DNA of 64,000 nt from Rhizorhabdus sp049889055 (GCF_049889055.1 NZ_JBLTWO010000002.1:620001-684000), one strand, 5' to 3'; shown: positions 10,203 to 21,118, counted from the stretch's first letter. Program-made: numbers and translations. Notes: generated from the sequence alone by a model not told the origin.

Positions 10203-10829
10203 TCAGGCATAGGCATAGGGGCCGCCCTTTTCCAGGGCGGCAGCATAAGCCGGTCGCTGGTGGATCTTGTCGAGCCACTCGCAGATGTTCGGGCGCCGCC
10301 CATCGAGTTTCAGCCGCTGGCGCGCCGCCTCGAGCGGAAAGCTCATCATGATGTCGGCGGCAGAGAAACTGTCGCCAGCAAACCAGCTGTGGCGGACCAG
10401 CTCGCTTTCGACATAGTCGATATGGGTCATCGCCATGCCGGTGACGATCTTGCGTGCCGGCCAGCCAAAGGGCCCCATGCGGTCGATGACCAGCTTGAGC
10501 AGCAGCGGTGGCATCAGCGAACCCTCGGCATAGTCGAGGAAATAGCGCCAGCGCAGCGCGCCATCGGCGTCCTCGGGCGGACCGAGTTGCCCCCCTGCCA
10601 GCGCCACGAGATATTCGAGGATCGTCGCGGTCTCGGCCACGATGCGGCCGTCATGCTCGACGACGGGGGATTTGCCGAGCGGATGGACGGCCTTCAACTC
10701 GGGCGGCGCCAGCATCGTCTTGCGATCGCGTTCGTAACGCTTGACCTCATAAGCGAGGCCAAGCTCCTCGAGCATCCAGAGAACCCTCTGGGACCGCGAA
10801 TTTTCGAGATGGTGGACGATGATGGTCAA
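10203..10829 (-). CDS. Glutathione S-transferase family protein
   Basis: A 208-residue GST: an N-terminal thioredoxin-fold domain (about 1-80) with the probable glutathione-activating Ser in ENSRSQR, the cis-Pro segment GKSPVVEHDG and the glutathione-binding ETATILEYL, then an all-helical domain with FSAADIMMSFPLE. The substrate cannot be told. It is on the same strand downstream of recA and the VOC gene, with 37 bases between it and the latter, so it may be read from the recA transcript. Confidence 0.87.
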   Translation of the reverse strand: MTIIVHHLENSRSQRVLWMLEELGLAYEVKRYERDRKTMLAPPELKAVHPLGKSPVVEHDGRIVAETATILEYLVALAGGQLGPPEDADGALRWRYFLDYAEGSLMPPLLLKLVIDRMGPFGWPARKIVTGMAMTHIDYVESELVRHSWFAGDSFSAADIMMSFPLEAARQRLKLDGRRPNICEWLDKIHQRPAYAAALEKGGPYAYA

Positions 10830-10866
10830 GATACGGCTCCGGCGATGAAAACCGGCTCCGCCCCCG

Positions 10867-11230
10867 TCAGCCCGGCTCGTTCACATAGACCGCCATTTCA
10901 TTACCGGAAGGCTCCCGGAAGTGAAAGCGCCGCCCGCCCGGAAAGGCAAAGATCGGCCTTGTCACCACCCCGCCCGCGCCTTGCACGGCAGCAAGGCTGG
11001 CTTCGAGATCGTCTGCCTCAATGATGGGCAAGGGAGCGGAGGGCGCATCCTCGCCATGGCCGTTCAGACCCAGATCGCTGGTGCCCCCTGCTCCCGCCGC
11101 GACGGTACCGGCATAAGCCGGACCGAAGACGGTCAGGGACCAGCCGAAGGCCGCCTCGAAAAACTGCCGGCTCGCCGCGACATCGGCCGTCGGGAGCTCG
11201 ACATAGTTCAGCCGCGCGGTTGGCGCGCGA

Positions 11231-11238
<8 letters not shown>
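10867..11238 (-). CDS. VOC-family (glyoxalase/bleomycin-resistance fold) protein
   Basis: A 123-residue single VOC domain pair: LNYVELPTADVAASRQFFEAAFGW starts the first beta-alpha-beta module, and the second ends in HFREPSGNEMAVY. The Glu in GNEMAVY and the early position after LNYVE are the usual metal-ligand places. The start overlaps the recA stop by 8 bases, so translation is coupled to recA. Specific activity is unknown. Confidence 0.83.
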
Positions 11239-12304
<1,066 letters not shown>

Positions 12305-12378
12305 TGTGCGTTCTCCCCTCGTAGAGCGGGCCATCCGAAACCTCAAACTGGAAGTTACGTACCGCAGATGTTCCATGA

Positions 12379-12393
12379 GAACAAGAGAAGAAC
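12379..12393 (-). promoter_or_regulatory. SOS (LexA) box upstream of recA
   Basis: GAACAAGAGAAGAAC reads GTTC-N7-GTTC on the minus strand, the known alphaproteobacterial LexA direct-repeat box. It lies 75 bases before the recA start codon in the cckA-recA gap. A second half-site pair, GTTC-N5-GAAC at 12370-12382, overlaps it. Confidence 0.85.
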
Positions 12394-12413
12394 TTTCTTA
12401 TTTTGTTCCAGCC

Positions 12414-14822
12414 CTAGCCTCGCACATGATCGGCCAGCGCCTCGCGCGCCGCCTGGCAGATCTGCTGGACGGAGAAGGGCTTGGGGAGGAAGCCGATATT
12501 GTCGATGTCGATCGATTTGCGGAGTTGCTCCTCGGCATAGCCGGACATGAAGATGATCGGCAGATCGGGCCGCTTCGCGCGCGCCGCGCGCGCCATGGTC
12601 GGACCGTCCATCGTCGGCATCACCACGTCGGAGATCACGAGATCGATCTGCTGCATGCGGTCCTCGAGGACCTCCAGCCCCTCCTCGCCATTGGTCGCGG
12701 TGAGGATCTTGTAACCCTGCCGGACCAGCGCCCGTTCGGCCACCGCGCGCACCATGGCCTCGTCTTCGACGAGCAGAATCGTGCCGGTGCCCCACAATTC
12801 CGTGCTGACTTCCTTCACGGCCGCCCTTGGCGCGGCCGTCCCGGCGGGCGCCTGATGTACCGGAAGGTAGATGACGAAGCTGGTCCCCCGCCCGATCTCG
12901 CTCTCGGCGAAGATGAAACCGCCGGTCTGTTTGACGATGCCGTACACCGTCGACAGGCCGAGACCAGTGCCCTTGCCCACCTCCTTGGTCGTGAAGAAGG
13001 GTTCGAAGATCTTGTTGAGATTGTCCGTCGGAATGCCGGTGCCGGTGTCGGTCACGCGGAGCGCGGTATATTCGGTGACAGGCATAATCTCGATACCCAG
13101 CGCGCGGACGTCGGCCTGCGACACCGCATAGGTCTGGATCGAGAGGGCCCCGCCCTCGGGCATGGCATCCCTCGCATTGACCGCGAGATTGACGATCACC
13201 TGTTCGAGCTGCCCGGGGTCGGCACGGACGGTGCCGAGGTTGCGCCCATGGCTGACCTCGAGGCGGATCGTCTCGCCGAGCAGTCGCTTGAGCAGGTTGC
13301 TGATTTCCGAGATGATGTCGGGGATCTGCAATATCTGCGGGCGCAGCGTCTGTTGGCGCGAGAAGGCCAGCAGCTGGCGGGTCAGTGCGGCCGCGCGGTT
13401 CGAATTCTGCTTGATCTGCTGGATATCGTCATAGTCGCTGTCGCCCGGAATGTGGCGCATCGACATCAGATCGCAATGGCCGATGATCGCGGTGAGGATA
13501 TTGTTGAAGTCATGCGCGACGCCGCCGGCGAGCTGGCCGACCGCCTGCATCTTCATCGCCTGGGCGACCTGCCGCTTGAGCTTCGACTCCTCGCTATTGT
13601 CCTTCAGACTGAGCAGCACGGAGGCCGTGGCGCCCAGTCCCTTGGCCGCCGCTATGGTCAGCGAGACATTCTCCTCCGAGCGGGCCTTGAGACGGACCGA
13701 CAGGTCGCTCGCCGAACCGCGCCCGGCCGAGAAACGGCGCACCGCGTCCGAAACCGCCGCCTTGTCCTCCTCGACCACCAAATCGCTCGGATAGACGACC
13801 GTGGCATCCGGGCCGAGCCCTGCGGCACGGCGGAAAGCCGAATTCATGAACGCCACCCGCCCGTCGCGCTCCGCCAGCGCGAGACCGATCGGCAACATGC
13901 CGAGCAGCGCGTGCAGATCGCCCGTCGCATAGCTGCGATTGTCGCCCGCCGCCGACGCATCGTCGAGCATCAGGAACAACGTGGCCTTCATCGTCCCCTG
14001 ATCGCCCAGCGGGATCTGGATCAGCCGGATCGGATCGGCCGAAGCCGGCTCTGCGGCGAGGCGGATAACGTCGCCGTCGCTGCGGAGCAGATCGGCGAAG
14101 GCCCAACCGGACGAAGGCGCCTCGGCCGACCCCAGGGCGCGGCGCAGAAACACCTTGTTCGCGACCAGCCCGATACCATTGCCGTCGACGAGCGCAGCCA
14201 TCACGCCCGAACTGCCGACGCGGCGTCCTACATCGCTGGTCAGCAGGCGCATGACGTCGCCGATCATGTCGAACCGTCCGGACCGGCGGAAGCGCCAGAC
14301 GAGATGGTCGTCGGTGCTGCCGGCCCGACGAACGACGACGTCGATCAACCCTCGGTCGCTTGCCAGATTGGCGATCTGCGCGTGCCCGTCACGCCGGGCG
14401 GCCACAGCGGCGGCGGCCAGTTGCTTTCGGGCGTCCTCATCCAGCGGCAGCGCCGGGGGCGTCGGCAATCCGCCGAACCAGCTTTCGAACTGGCCATTGG
14501 CGCAGATCAGTTCGCCACGCCCACCGGTCACGGCAATGCCCGCGTCGCCGTCCTCGACGATCCCACGCAGCAGCGACACGTCGATATGCCGCATCGGGCG
14601 CACGTGGATCTGCGACCGCAGCATCGCCACGAACAGGATCATGCCGATGCCCAGACAGAAAGCGAGCATGAACAGGCCCGCGATCATCAGATCGTCGGTC
14701 GCGCCCCAGATCATTCCGGCCATGCCCAACGACGCAACCGCCGTCAGCAACAGCAGCAGCGCGTTGAACATGAAGCGGCCTGTGCCGGCGGAAATGGGCT
14801 TGGCGGGATACAAGGTCGACAT
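12414..14822 (-). CDS. cckA: Hybrid sensor histidine kinase CckA
   Basis: Cell-cycle phosphorelay kinase that feeds ChpT and CtrA in alphaproteobacteria. It has 802 residues: two membrane segments near 15-70, PAS-like domains to about 410, the HisKA H-box (VAHDFNN, His437), N-box (VNLAVNARDAMPEGG), G-boxes (DTGTGIP, GTGLGLSTVYG), and a C-terminal receiver with acceptor Asp732 in ISDVVMPTMDG. The HDFNN H-box and the receiver are typical of CckA. It is 42 bases downstream of the M13 protease gene and may share its transcript. Confidence 0.94.
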   Translation of the reverse strand: MSTLYPAKPISAGTGRFMFNALLLLLTAVASLGMAGMIWGATDDLMIAGLFMLAFCLGIGMILFVAMLRSQIHVRPMRHIDVSLLRGIVEDGDAGIAVTGGRGELICANGQFESWFGGLPTPPALPLDEDARKQLAAAAVAARRDGHAQIANLASDRGLIDVVVRRAGSTDDHLVWRFRRSGRFDMIGDVMRLLTSDVGRRVGSSGVMAALVDGNGIGLVANKVFLRRALGSAEAPSSGWAFADLLRSDGDVIRLAAEPASADPIRLIQIPLGDQGTMKATLFLMLDDASAAGDNRSYATGDLHALLGMLPIGLALAERDGRVAFMNSAFRRAAGLGPDATVVYPSDLVVEEDKAAVSDAVRRFSAGRGSASDLSVRLKARSEENVSLTIAAAKGLGATASVLLSLKDNSEESKLKRQVAQAMKMQAVGQLAGGVAHDFNNILTAIIGHCDLMSMRHIPGDSDYDDIQQIKQNSNRAAALTRQLLAFSRQQTLRPQILQIPDIISEISNLLKRLLGETIRLEVSHGRNLGTVRADPGQLEQVIVNLAVNARDAMPEGGALSIQTYAVSQADVRALGIEIMPVTEYTALRVTDTGTGIPTDNLNKIFEPFFTTKEVGKGTGLGLSTVYGIVKQTGGFIFAESEIGRGTSFVIYLPVHQAPAGTAAPRAAVKEVSTELWGTGTILLVEDEAMVRAVAERALVRQGYKILTATNGEEGLEVLEDRMQQIDLVISDVVMPTMDGPTMARAARAKRPDLPIIFMSGYAEEQLRKSIDIDNIGFLPKPFSVQQICQAAREALADHVRG

Positions 14823-14864
14823 GCCGCCTAGTTCCCCTGCCCCTTGTCCGCCGTCAAGCGGCGC

Positions 14865-16886
14865 TTACCAGATCCTGACGCGATCCTGCGGCGACAGATA
14901 GAGTCGTTCGCCGGGCTGAACCTTATAGGCCGAGTAGAAAGGATCGAGGTTGCGGACGACCCAGGCGCGCTGGATCGACGGCGAATGCGGGTCGGTCAGC
15001 AGCCGCTGCCGCAGATTGGCCTCGCGATAGCTGCGCCGCCAGACCTGGGCCCAGCCGAGGTAGAAGCGCTGATCGCCGGTATAGCCGTCGATCACCGGAG
15101 CAGGCTTGCCGCCGAGCGACATCAGATAGGCCTCATGCGCCACCGTCAGGCCGGCAAGGTCGGCAATATTCTCGCCCTGCGTCAGCGCGCCCTGGACATG
15201 CAGGCCCGGCAAAGGTTCATAGGCGTCATATTGCTTGACGATCCGGTCGGTGAGCGCCGCGAACTTCTTGACGTCCTCTTCGGTCCACCAGTCCGACAGC
15301 CGCCCATGCATATCATATTTGGCGCCCTGGTCATCGAAGTGATGGCTGATCTCATGACCGATGACAGCGCCGATCCCGCCATAGTTTATCGCCGGATCGG
15401 CATTCGGATCGAAGAAAGGCGGCTGCAGGATAGCCGCTGGGAAGACGATCTCGTTCATCCCGAAATTGGCGTAGGCGTTGATCTCCATCGGCGTCATATG
15501 CCACTCGGTCCGATCGATCGGCTTGCCGAGCTTGTCGAGATTATGCTGCCATTCGAAGGCATTGCCGCGCATCGCATTGCCGACGAGGTCGCTTCGGTCG
15601 ATCTTGAGCGCCGAATAATCGCGCCATTTGCTCGGATAGCCGATCTTCGGGGTAAAGGCCGCCAGCTTGGCGCGCGCCTTCACTTTGGTTTCCGGCGACA
15701 TCCAGCTGAGCGCATCGATCCGCCGGCCCATGGCGGCGATGACGTTGCGCACCAGTTCGTCCGCAGCGGCCTTGGTCTCCGGGGTGAAATGCAGCTTCAC
15801 ATATTCCTGCCCCAGATCCTCGCCGACCAGATTCTTGACCAGGGTCACGCCGCGCTTCCAGCGGTCGCTGTTCTCCGGGGTCCCCGAAAGCACCGTCTGA
15901 TTGAAGCCGAACTCGGCATCGACGAACGGCTTTGACAGATAGGGCGCATAGGCGTTCAGCGCCGTGACGAGCAGATAGTCCTTGAGCACCCCCAGCGGAG
16001 CCGCCTCGACGGCCTTGGCAGTGCCGGCAAAGGCACTGGGCTGGCCCACCAGGAATTGCTGCTGCTGGTCGAGGCCGGCGGCCTTCAGATAGGCGTCCCA
16101 GTCGAAGCCCGCCGCATTCGCGTCGAAATCGGCGCGGCTCCATTTGTTGTAGGTCTTGGTGCTGTCCCGCGAGTCCACCTTGGTCCAGTGGACCCGCGCG
16201 AGGTCGGCCTCGAACGCCACGATCCGCGCGGCGCGCTCTTCCGCCTGCTGCTCCCCGGCCAGACTCAGCAGCCGGGCCAGATAGGCCTGATATTCGCCAC
16301 GCGTCTTGGTCAGCGCCGCGTCGTCCTTCAGATAATAATCGCGGTCGGGCATGCCGAGCCCGCCCTGCCGCAGCATGGCGATATAGGCATCGGGATTCTT
16401 GTCGTCCTGATCGACATAGGCAGCGAAGGGCGAGGATATCCCCTGGCGGACGAGATCGCCCATCTTGGCGGCGACGGCAGACTTGTCGGGCAGCGACGCG
16501 ATCGAGTCGAGCATGGGTTTCAAGGGGGTGATGCCGGCGGCCTCGACCGCCTTCTCGTCCATGAAACTGGCATAGAGATCGCCGATCCGCGAACCCGGCC
16601 GCTCCGCCGCCTTGTCCAATATGGCGCGGCTGCGACTCATCGAAAGTTCGTCGAGCACCGTGAACATACCGTAATTGGAGCGGTCTGCGGGGATCGGCGT
16701 AGCCTTCGTCCAGCTGCCATTGGCGAAGGCGTAGAAATCGTCGCCAGGCTTGACCGTCTTGTCCATGCCCTGGGTGTCGAAGCCGAAACTGCCATAGGCC
16801 GGCTTGCCAGCATCCGCCGCCCAGACGGCATAAGGGGCCCCTGCCAGCACGGAGCCGGCGACTAGCGCGATTGCAAAGCGTTTCAT
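14865..16886 (-). CDS. M13-family (neprilysin-like) zinc metalloprotease
   Basis: A secreted or periplasmic endopeptidase of 673 residues. A signal peptide (FAIALVAGSVLAGAPYAVWA) leads to an N-terminal M13 domain starting at GFDTQGMDKTVKPGDDFYAFANG. The catalytic domain has the zinc motif HEISHH (511-516), the third ligand Glu572 in GENIADLAG, the substrate-binding NAYA, and a C-terminal end in PQDRVRIW, close to the family's CxxW-type ending. The frame is open 87 bases further up, but the ATG at 16886 begins the signal peptide. Physiological substrates are unknown. Confidence 0.94.
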   Translation of the reverse strand: MKRFAIALVAGSVLAGAPYAVWAADAGKPAYGSFGFDTQGMDKTVKPGDDFYAFANGSWTKATPIPADRSNYGMFTVLDELSMSRSRAILDKAAERPGSRIGDLYASFMDEKAVEAAGITPLKPMLDSIASLPDKSAVAAKMGDLVRQGISSPFAAYVDQDDKNPDAYIAMLRQGGLGMPDRDYYLKDDAALTKTRGEYQAYLARLLSLAGEQQAEERAARIVAFEADLARVHWTKVDSRDSTKTYNKWSRADFDANAAGFDWDAYLKAAGLDQQQQFLVGQPSAFAGTAKAVEAAPLGVLKDYLLVTALNAYAPYLSKPFVDAEFGFNQTVLSGTPENSDRWKRGVTLVKNLVGEDLGQEYVKLHFTPETKAAADELVRNVIAAMGRRIDALSWMSPETKVKARAKLAAFTPKIGYPSKWRDYSALKIDRSDLVGNAMRGNAFEWQHNLDKLGKPIDRTEWHMTPMEINAYANFGMNEIVFPAAILQPPFFDPNADPAINYGGIGAVIGHEISHHFDDQGAKYDMHGRLSDWWTEEDVKKFAALTDRIVKQYDAYEPLPGLHVQGALTQGENIADLAGLTVAHEAYLMSLGGKPAPVIDGYTGDQRFYLGWAQVWRRSYREANLRQRLLTDPHSPSIQRAWVVRNLDPFYSAYKVQPGERLYLSPQDRVRIW

Positions 16887-16944
16887 GAAAACCTCGGTGT
16901 ATGATCTGACTATGACGGGAGGCTTACCATCAAGAATGTCAGGA

Positions 16945-17517
16945 TCAAACCTCGAGGGGGGCAGCCTCGTCACGATGACGCTCGCGCTGCTTCCACTTAT
17001 GGGCGACCCACGCGGTCCAGATGCATCCCGACAGCAGATAACCGATCGCCGCCGCCACGACCGAGATCACGAACAGGCCGGTCACCAGTGCGGGCGCCGC
17101 CGACGAGGCAAGCCAGGCGAACCAGTCGGCCAAGGTCGCGCCCTGATTGATCATCACCATAACCGTGCCGACATCGGCCGAGGAATGAACGAAGCGGTTG
17201 CCGATGACGATCGACAAATAGAGGATGAAGGGCGTCGTCGCCGGGTTGCTCAAAAAGGTCATGGCAACCGCGATCGGGACGTTCGCTCGGCATGGCAATG
17301 CGAGCAGCGCCGCTCCGATGATCTGGATACCGGGGATCATCAGGAAGATCCCGACGATCAGGCCGAGCGCGACGCCGCGCGGAACCGAGCGGCGGGTAAA
17401 GCGCCAGAGCGAAGGTTCAAGGATGCGGTGCGCAAATGGCTGCAGCCACCGCACCTGTTCGAGCGATTCCCGCGTCGGCGCGTTCTTCCGCCACCAATTG
17501 CCGATTCGGTCGAACAT
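16945..17517 (-). CDS. DUF2062 membrane protein
   Basis: A 190-residue protein with a soluble N-terminus (FDRIGNWWRKNAPTRESL) and three or four membrane segments. PRGVALGLIVGIFLMIPGIQ and the motif FLSNPATTPFILYLSIVIGN are typical of DUF2062. Its function is not known. It lies 13 bases downstream of smpB on the same strand. I chose the ATG at 17517; the upstream open frame overlaps smpB. Confidence 0.85.
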   Translation of the reverse strand: MFDRIGNWWRKNAPTRESLEQVRWLQPFAHRILEPSLWRFTRRSVPRGVALGLIVGIFLMIPGIQIIGAALLALPCRANVPIAVAMTFLSNPATTPFILYLSIVIGNRFVHSSADVGTVMVMINQGATLADWFAWLASSAAPALVTGLFVISVVAAAIGYLLSGCIWTAWVAHKWKQRERHRDEAAPLEV

Positions 17518-17530
17518 CCCCCGCCCGCCC

Positions 17531-18013
17531 TCAGCCGCGATCGCGCAGCAGGCGCTGCTGCTCGCGCTTCCAGTCGCGCGCCTTTTCGGTATCGCGCTTG
17601 TCGTGAAGTTTCTTGCCCTTGGCCAGCGCCAGTTCGACCTTCGCCCGCCCACGACCGTTGAAATAGATCGACAGCGGGATCAGCGTCATGCCCTCGCGCG
17701 ACACGGCGTTGCGCATCTTCTCGATCTCGCGTTCATGCAGCAGCAACTTGCGCGGACGCTTGGGCTCATGGTTGAAACGGTTGCCATGGCTGAACTCGGG
17801 TACGTTCGAATTGACCAGCCACACCTGGCCGTCCTTCACCTCGGCATAGCTCTCCGCGATCGATCCCTCGCCGAAGCGGAGCGATTTGACCTCGGTGCCC
17901 GTCAGCGCGACGCCGGCCTCGAAAAACTCGTCCAGAAAATAGTCGAAGCGCGCCCGCCGGTTCTCGGCGACCACCTTCTTCTTCTCGAACTCTACAGGAC
18001 GCGGTCGGGCCAT
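17531..18013 (-). CDS. smpB: SsrA-binding protein SmpB
   Basis: Partner of tmRNA in freeing stalled ribosomes. It has 160 residues. The OB-fold core is ENRRARFDYFLDEFFEAGVALTGTEVKSLR, continued by EGSIAESYAEVKDGQVWLVN; the basic C-terminal tail (KGKKLHDKRDTEKARDWKRE) enters the decoding centre. A second ATG at 18022 would add three residues (MRF); the one at 18013 (MARPRPVEF) matches family starts. No ssrA gene is in the window. Confidence 0.96.
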   Translation of the reverse strand: MARPRPVEFEKKKVVAENRRARFDYFLDEFFEAGVALTGTEVKSLRFGEGSIAESYAEVKDGQVWLVNSNVPEFSHGNRFNHEPKRPRKLLLHEREIEKMRNAVSREGMTLIPLSIYFNGRGRAKVELALAKGKKLHDKRDTEKARDWKREQQRLLRDRG

Positions 18014-18054
18014 AAATCTCATTCTACCCGCGAACGGCGGGCCTTATCGAGGAA

Positions 18055-18090
18055 GACGACCGCGCCGGCCGGAACAACCGGCGTGTCGTC
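18055..18090 (-). terminator. Hairpin after dapA, possible terminator
   Basis: GACGA pairs with TCGTC and CGCCGG with CCGGCG, separated by a short internal mismatch, with a 9-base loop. It lies between dapA and smpB. There is no T tract on the minus strand, so termination is uncertain and readthrough into smpB is possible. Confidence 0.4.
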
Positions 18091-18147
18091 GTTGTAAAGT
18101 AGGCATACGAAGCCCGGCCGCAAGCTGTTCCCGAAGCCGCCCCGGCC

Positions 18148-19023
18148 TTACAATGCGCCCGCGTGCCGCAGCGCCGCGTCGACCGCAGCGCGGCTCGCCT
18201 CGGACGGCCAGGTCATCGGCATGCGCAGCTCGGGCGGGAAGTCGGGATAGGTGCGGCTCAGCGCATATTTGACCGGGCCCGGAGAGGCGTCGCTGAACAG
18301 CGCGGCATGCAGCGGAAACAGCTTGTCCTGCAGCGCCAGCGCATCCTTCCAGCGGTCTTCGAGGCAGGCCGTCTGGAACTGGGCGCACAGGCCCGGCAGC
18401 ACATTGGCGGTGACCGAGATGCAGCCCCGGCCACCCATCGCCATGAATCCAAGTGCCATGTCGTCATTGCCCGACAACTGACAGAAATCGGGGCCGCAAT
18501 GCAGCCGCTGGGCAGAAACCCGTTCGACCTTCCCGCTGGCATCCTTGATCCCGACGATACCGGGAAGTTCGGACAATTTTCCAAGCGTTTCCGGCATGAT
18601 GTCGGTCACGGTACGGGCGGGGACGTTATAGACCACGATCGGCAGGCTGCAATGCTCGGCCAGATAGCGATAGTGGAGCAGGATGCCGTCCTGATTGGGG
18701 CGGTTATAATATGGCAGAACGACCAGCGCCGCATCCGCGCCGGCGGCCTGCGCCGACTTCATATGTTCGAGCGCGACCAGCGTATCGTTCGATCCGCAGC
18801 CCGCAATGACGGGAACGCGGCCTTTCGCCTGCTCGATGCAGACCCGGACGACATGATTATGCTCCTCGATCGACATCGTGGCGCTCTCGCCGGTCGTACC
18901 GCACGGCACCAGTGCGCTCGATCCCTCCGCGATCTGCCAGTCGACGAAGGTCCGAAAGAGCTTCTCGTCGAACGTCCCGTCGCGAAATGGCGTCACCAAG
19001 GCTGGAATCGACCCGCTGAACAT
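18148..19023 (-). CDS. dapA: 4-hydroxy-tetrahydrodipicolinate synthase
   Basis: Condenses pyruvate with aspartate semialdehyde, the first committed step to lysine and meso-diaminopimelate. It is a TIM-barrel of 291 residues. The Schiff-base Lys160 lies in GIVGIKDASG, Tyr132 in VVYNVPART, and the substrate loop CGTTGESAT near 42-50. The ATG at 19023 is preferred to the GTG directly before it. It is divergent from the lytic transglycosylase gene with 46 bases between starts. Confidence 0.96.
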   Translation of the reverse strand: MFSGSIPALVTPFRDGTFDEKLFRTFVDWQIAEGSSALVPCGTTGESATMSIEEHNHVVRVCIEQAKGRVPVIAGCGSNDTLVALEHMKSAQAAGADAALVVLPYYNRPNQDGILLHYRYLAEHCSLPIVVYNVPARTVTDIMPETLGKLSELPGIVGIKDASGKVERVSAQRLHCGPDFCQLSGNDDMALGFMAMGGRGCISVTANVLPGLCAQFQTACLEDRWKDALALQDKLFPLHAALFSDASPGPVKYALSRTYPDFPPELRMPMTWPSEASRAAVDAALRHAGAL

Positions 19024-19069
19024 CACGCACTCCCTTCACCTCGGCAACCGCAATGGCCATAGTGGCCCG

Positions 19070-21118
19070 ATGACGTCCGTCCGAGAAACGACAGCGCCCC
19101 ATAGGTTCGCGCCCCCTCCCCTGTCCAGACGCTCACGCCGCCTTTTTCTGAGCGTCGCGCTGTTGGTCTCCACCGCTGCGATCGCCGCAACGATCGTGCC
19201 GCAGGCTGCACCGCCGCCCGCGGCACTGTCGCCTGTCCAAAGTGCACCCGCTTTGCGCGACGATATATTGCAAGGTGTGATCGCAGAATGGCGACGCCTC
19301 CAGCAGAGCGATTCCCCGCCCTTCCGCGACTATGCCGCTTTTCTGATGGCCCATCCCGGCTGGCCCGGCGAAAGCGCGATGCGGCGCGCGGCCGAACGCC
19401 GCATTGATGCCGGCGGCTTCGACGCCGCTTATCTGATCAACTTCTTCACCCGCTTCCCGCCACTCACCGCCGCCGGCCAGACCCGCTTCGCCGAGGCGCT
19501 TGCGACGACCGGCCGGATGGCGGAGGCGCGGCGCAATGCGGCAGCCGCCTGGGTTACCAAAGGCCTGACGCAGGAAGACGAGGCCAGGCTGACCGCACGG
19601 TTCGGCGCCAGCATGACGGCGGCCGATCACGATCGCCGCATGGAGCGCCTGCTGCTCGATCGCGCGACGACGCCCGCAGCACGCCAACTCGCCAATACCT
19701 CGCCCGCCCGACGACCGCTCTATGCCGCGCGCCTCGCGCTCGTCCGGCAGGACGCCGACGTGCAGGCGCAGATCGATGCCGCCGGCGACGCGATCAACCA
19801 CGATCCCGGTTTCATGATCGAGCGCGCCCGCTATCTGCGCGACAAGGGCGACAGCATGGCGGCGCGGATATGGCTCGCCCAGTCGCGCAACCTGACGGCC
19901 GCACCGTTCGACACGGCCTATTTCCTCGACAATCTGCTGAGCTTCGCGCAGGCGGCGCGCGCCGACAGCCAGTTCGATCTTGCGCTCGCCATCGCCAAAC
20001 ATGCCGAACAGGCCTTCCCGCCGGGCACCCGCATCCGCGACCGCCCCTTCGCCGAACGCGACGATTATACCAGCCTGATGTGGCTGGCGGGCACCGTGGC
20101 GATGGAAAAGCTCGGCCGCTATGACGATGCGGTCACCATGTTCGACCGCTATTCGCGGGCCGCGCAGACACCGGGCACACAGACAAAAGGTTGGTACTGG
20201 GCCGGCCGCGCAGCCGAACGCGGCGGCAAGCCCGATTGGGCGCGCAGCTATCTCGGCCAGGCGGCCGTCCATGTGGATCAATTCTACGGCCAGCTCGCAA
20301 CCGAACGCCTTGGTCGCGAAATCGCGCTGCCGCCGGAGCCGCCCAAGGCGGCGGTGTCCAATCAGGCGCGCGCCAGCTTCGAGGCGAGCGAGGTCGTTCG
20401 CGCCGCCCGCCTTTTGGGCCGGACCGGCCCATGGCAGGACCAGACGCAGTTCATCCGCCTCATCGCCAATAATGCCTCGAGCGATGCCGACCATATCCTC
20501 GCGGGCGAACTGGCCCGATCGATCGGCCGGCCCGATCTGGGCGTCATGGTCTCCCGTAATGCACGCACCAGCGGCACGCCCGACCCGCTGCGGATCGGTT
20601 TTCCCGAAGTCCCGGTCCCCGAGGCGATGCGCGACCACTGGACCCTGATCCACGCGATCGGACGCCAGGAAAGCCAATTCGATCGGGAAGCCACCAGCAG
20701 GACCGGTGCGCGCGGCATCATGCAGCTGATGCCGGCGACCGCGCGCGAGCAAGCCGGGCGCATGGGACTGCCTTATGATCCGGTCCGGTTGGGCGAGGTC
20801 GGCTACAACGTCACGATCGGATCGGCCTTCTTCGATCGCATGCTCAGTCATTATGGCGGCAATTATGTGCTGGCGGTCGCCAGCTACAATGCCGGTCCGG
20901 GCAATGTGAACAAGTTCATCCGCGCCAATGGCGATCCACGCCTGCCGGGCGTCGACGTGGTCGACTGGATCGAAGCGATTCCCTTCGCCGAGACGCGCGG
21001 CTATGTGCAGAAGGTGCTGGAGAATGCCGTGGTCTACGATCTGCTCAACCCGGCCCGTGCGCGCGGCTCCAACCGGAATCGTCTTTCGAGCTATCTCGGC
21101 AAGGCGAAGCCAGGTTGA
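19070..21118 (+). CDS. Soluble lytic murein transglycosylase
   Basis: Cleaves peptidoglycan to 1,6-anhydromuropeptides. It has 682 residues: an N-terminal membrane or signal segment (LFLSVALLVSTAAIAATIV), a long superhelical alpha domain, and a C-terminal Slt catalytic domain. The catalytic Glu534 is in IGRQESQFD, followed by ARGIMQLMPATA and the repeat motif VASYNAGPGNVNKF, which together mark family 1 Slt70-type enzymes. It is transcribed away from dapA. The start at 19070 avoids overlap with dapA; the frame is open further upstream. Confidence 0.92.
   Translation: MTSVRETTAPHRFAPPPLSRRSRRLFLSVALLVSTAAIAATIVPQAAPPPAALSPVQSAPALRDDILQGVIAEWRRLQQSDSPPFRDYAAFLMAHPGWPGESAMRRAAERRIDAGGFDAAYLINFFTRFPPLTAAGQTRFAEALATTGRMAEARRNAAAAWVTKGLTQEDEARLTARFGASMTAADHDRRMERLLLDRATTPAARQLANTSPARRPLYAARLALVRQDADVQAQIDAAGDAINHDPGFMIERARYLRDKGDSMAARIWLAQSRNLTAAPFDTAYFLDNLLSFAQAARADSQFDLALAIAKHAEQAFPPGTRIRDRPFAERDDYTSLMWLAGTVAMEKLGRYDDAVTMFDRYSRAAQTPGTQTKGWYWAGRAAERGGKPDWARSYLGQAAVHVDQFYGQLATERLGREIALPPEPPKAAVSNQARASFEASEVVRAARLLGRTGPWQDQTQFIRLIANNASSDADHILAGELARSIGRPDLGVMVSRNARTSGTPDPLRIGFPEVPVPEAMRDHWTLIHAIGRQESQFDREATSRTGARGIMQLMPATAREQAGRMGLPYDPVRLGEVGYNVTIGSAFFDRMLSHYGGNYVLAVASYNAGPGNVNKFIRANGDPRLPGVDVVDWIEAIPFAETRGYVQKVLENAVVYDLLNPARARGSNRNRLSSYLGKAKPG

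Noticed and set aside
12305..12376. N-terminal extension of RecA to 12376
   Set aside because: It has no homology to RecA, while the ATG at 12304 has a strong ribosome binding site.
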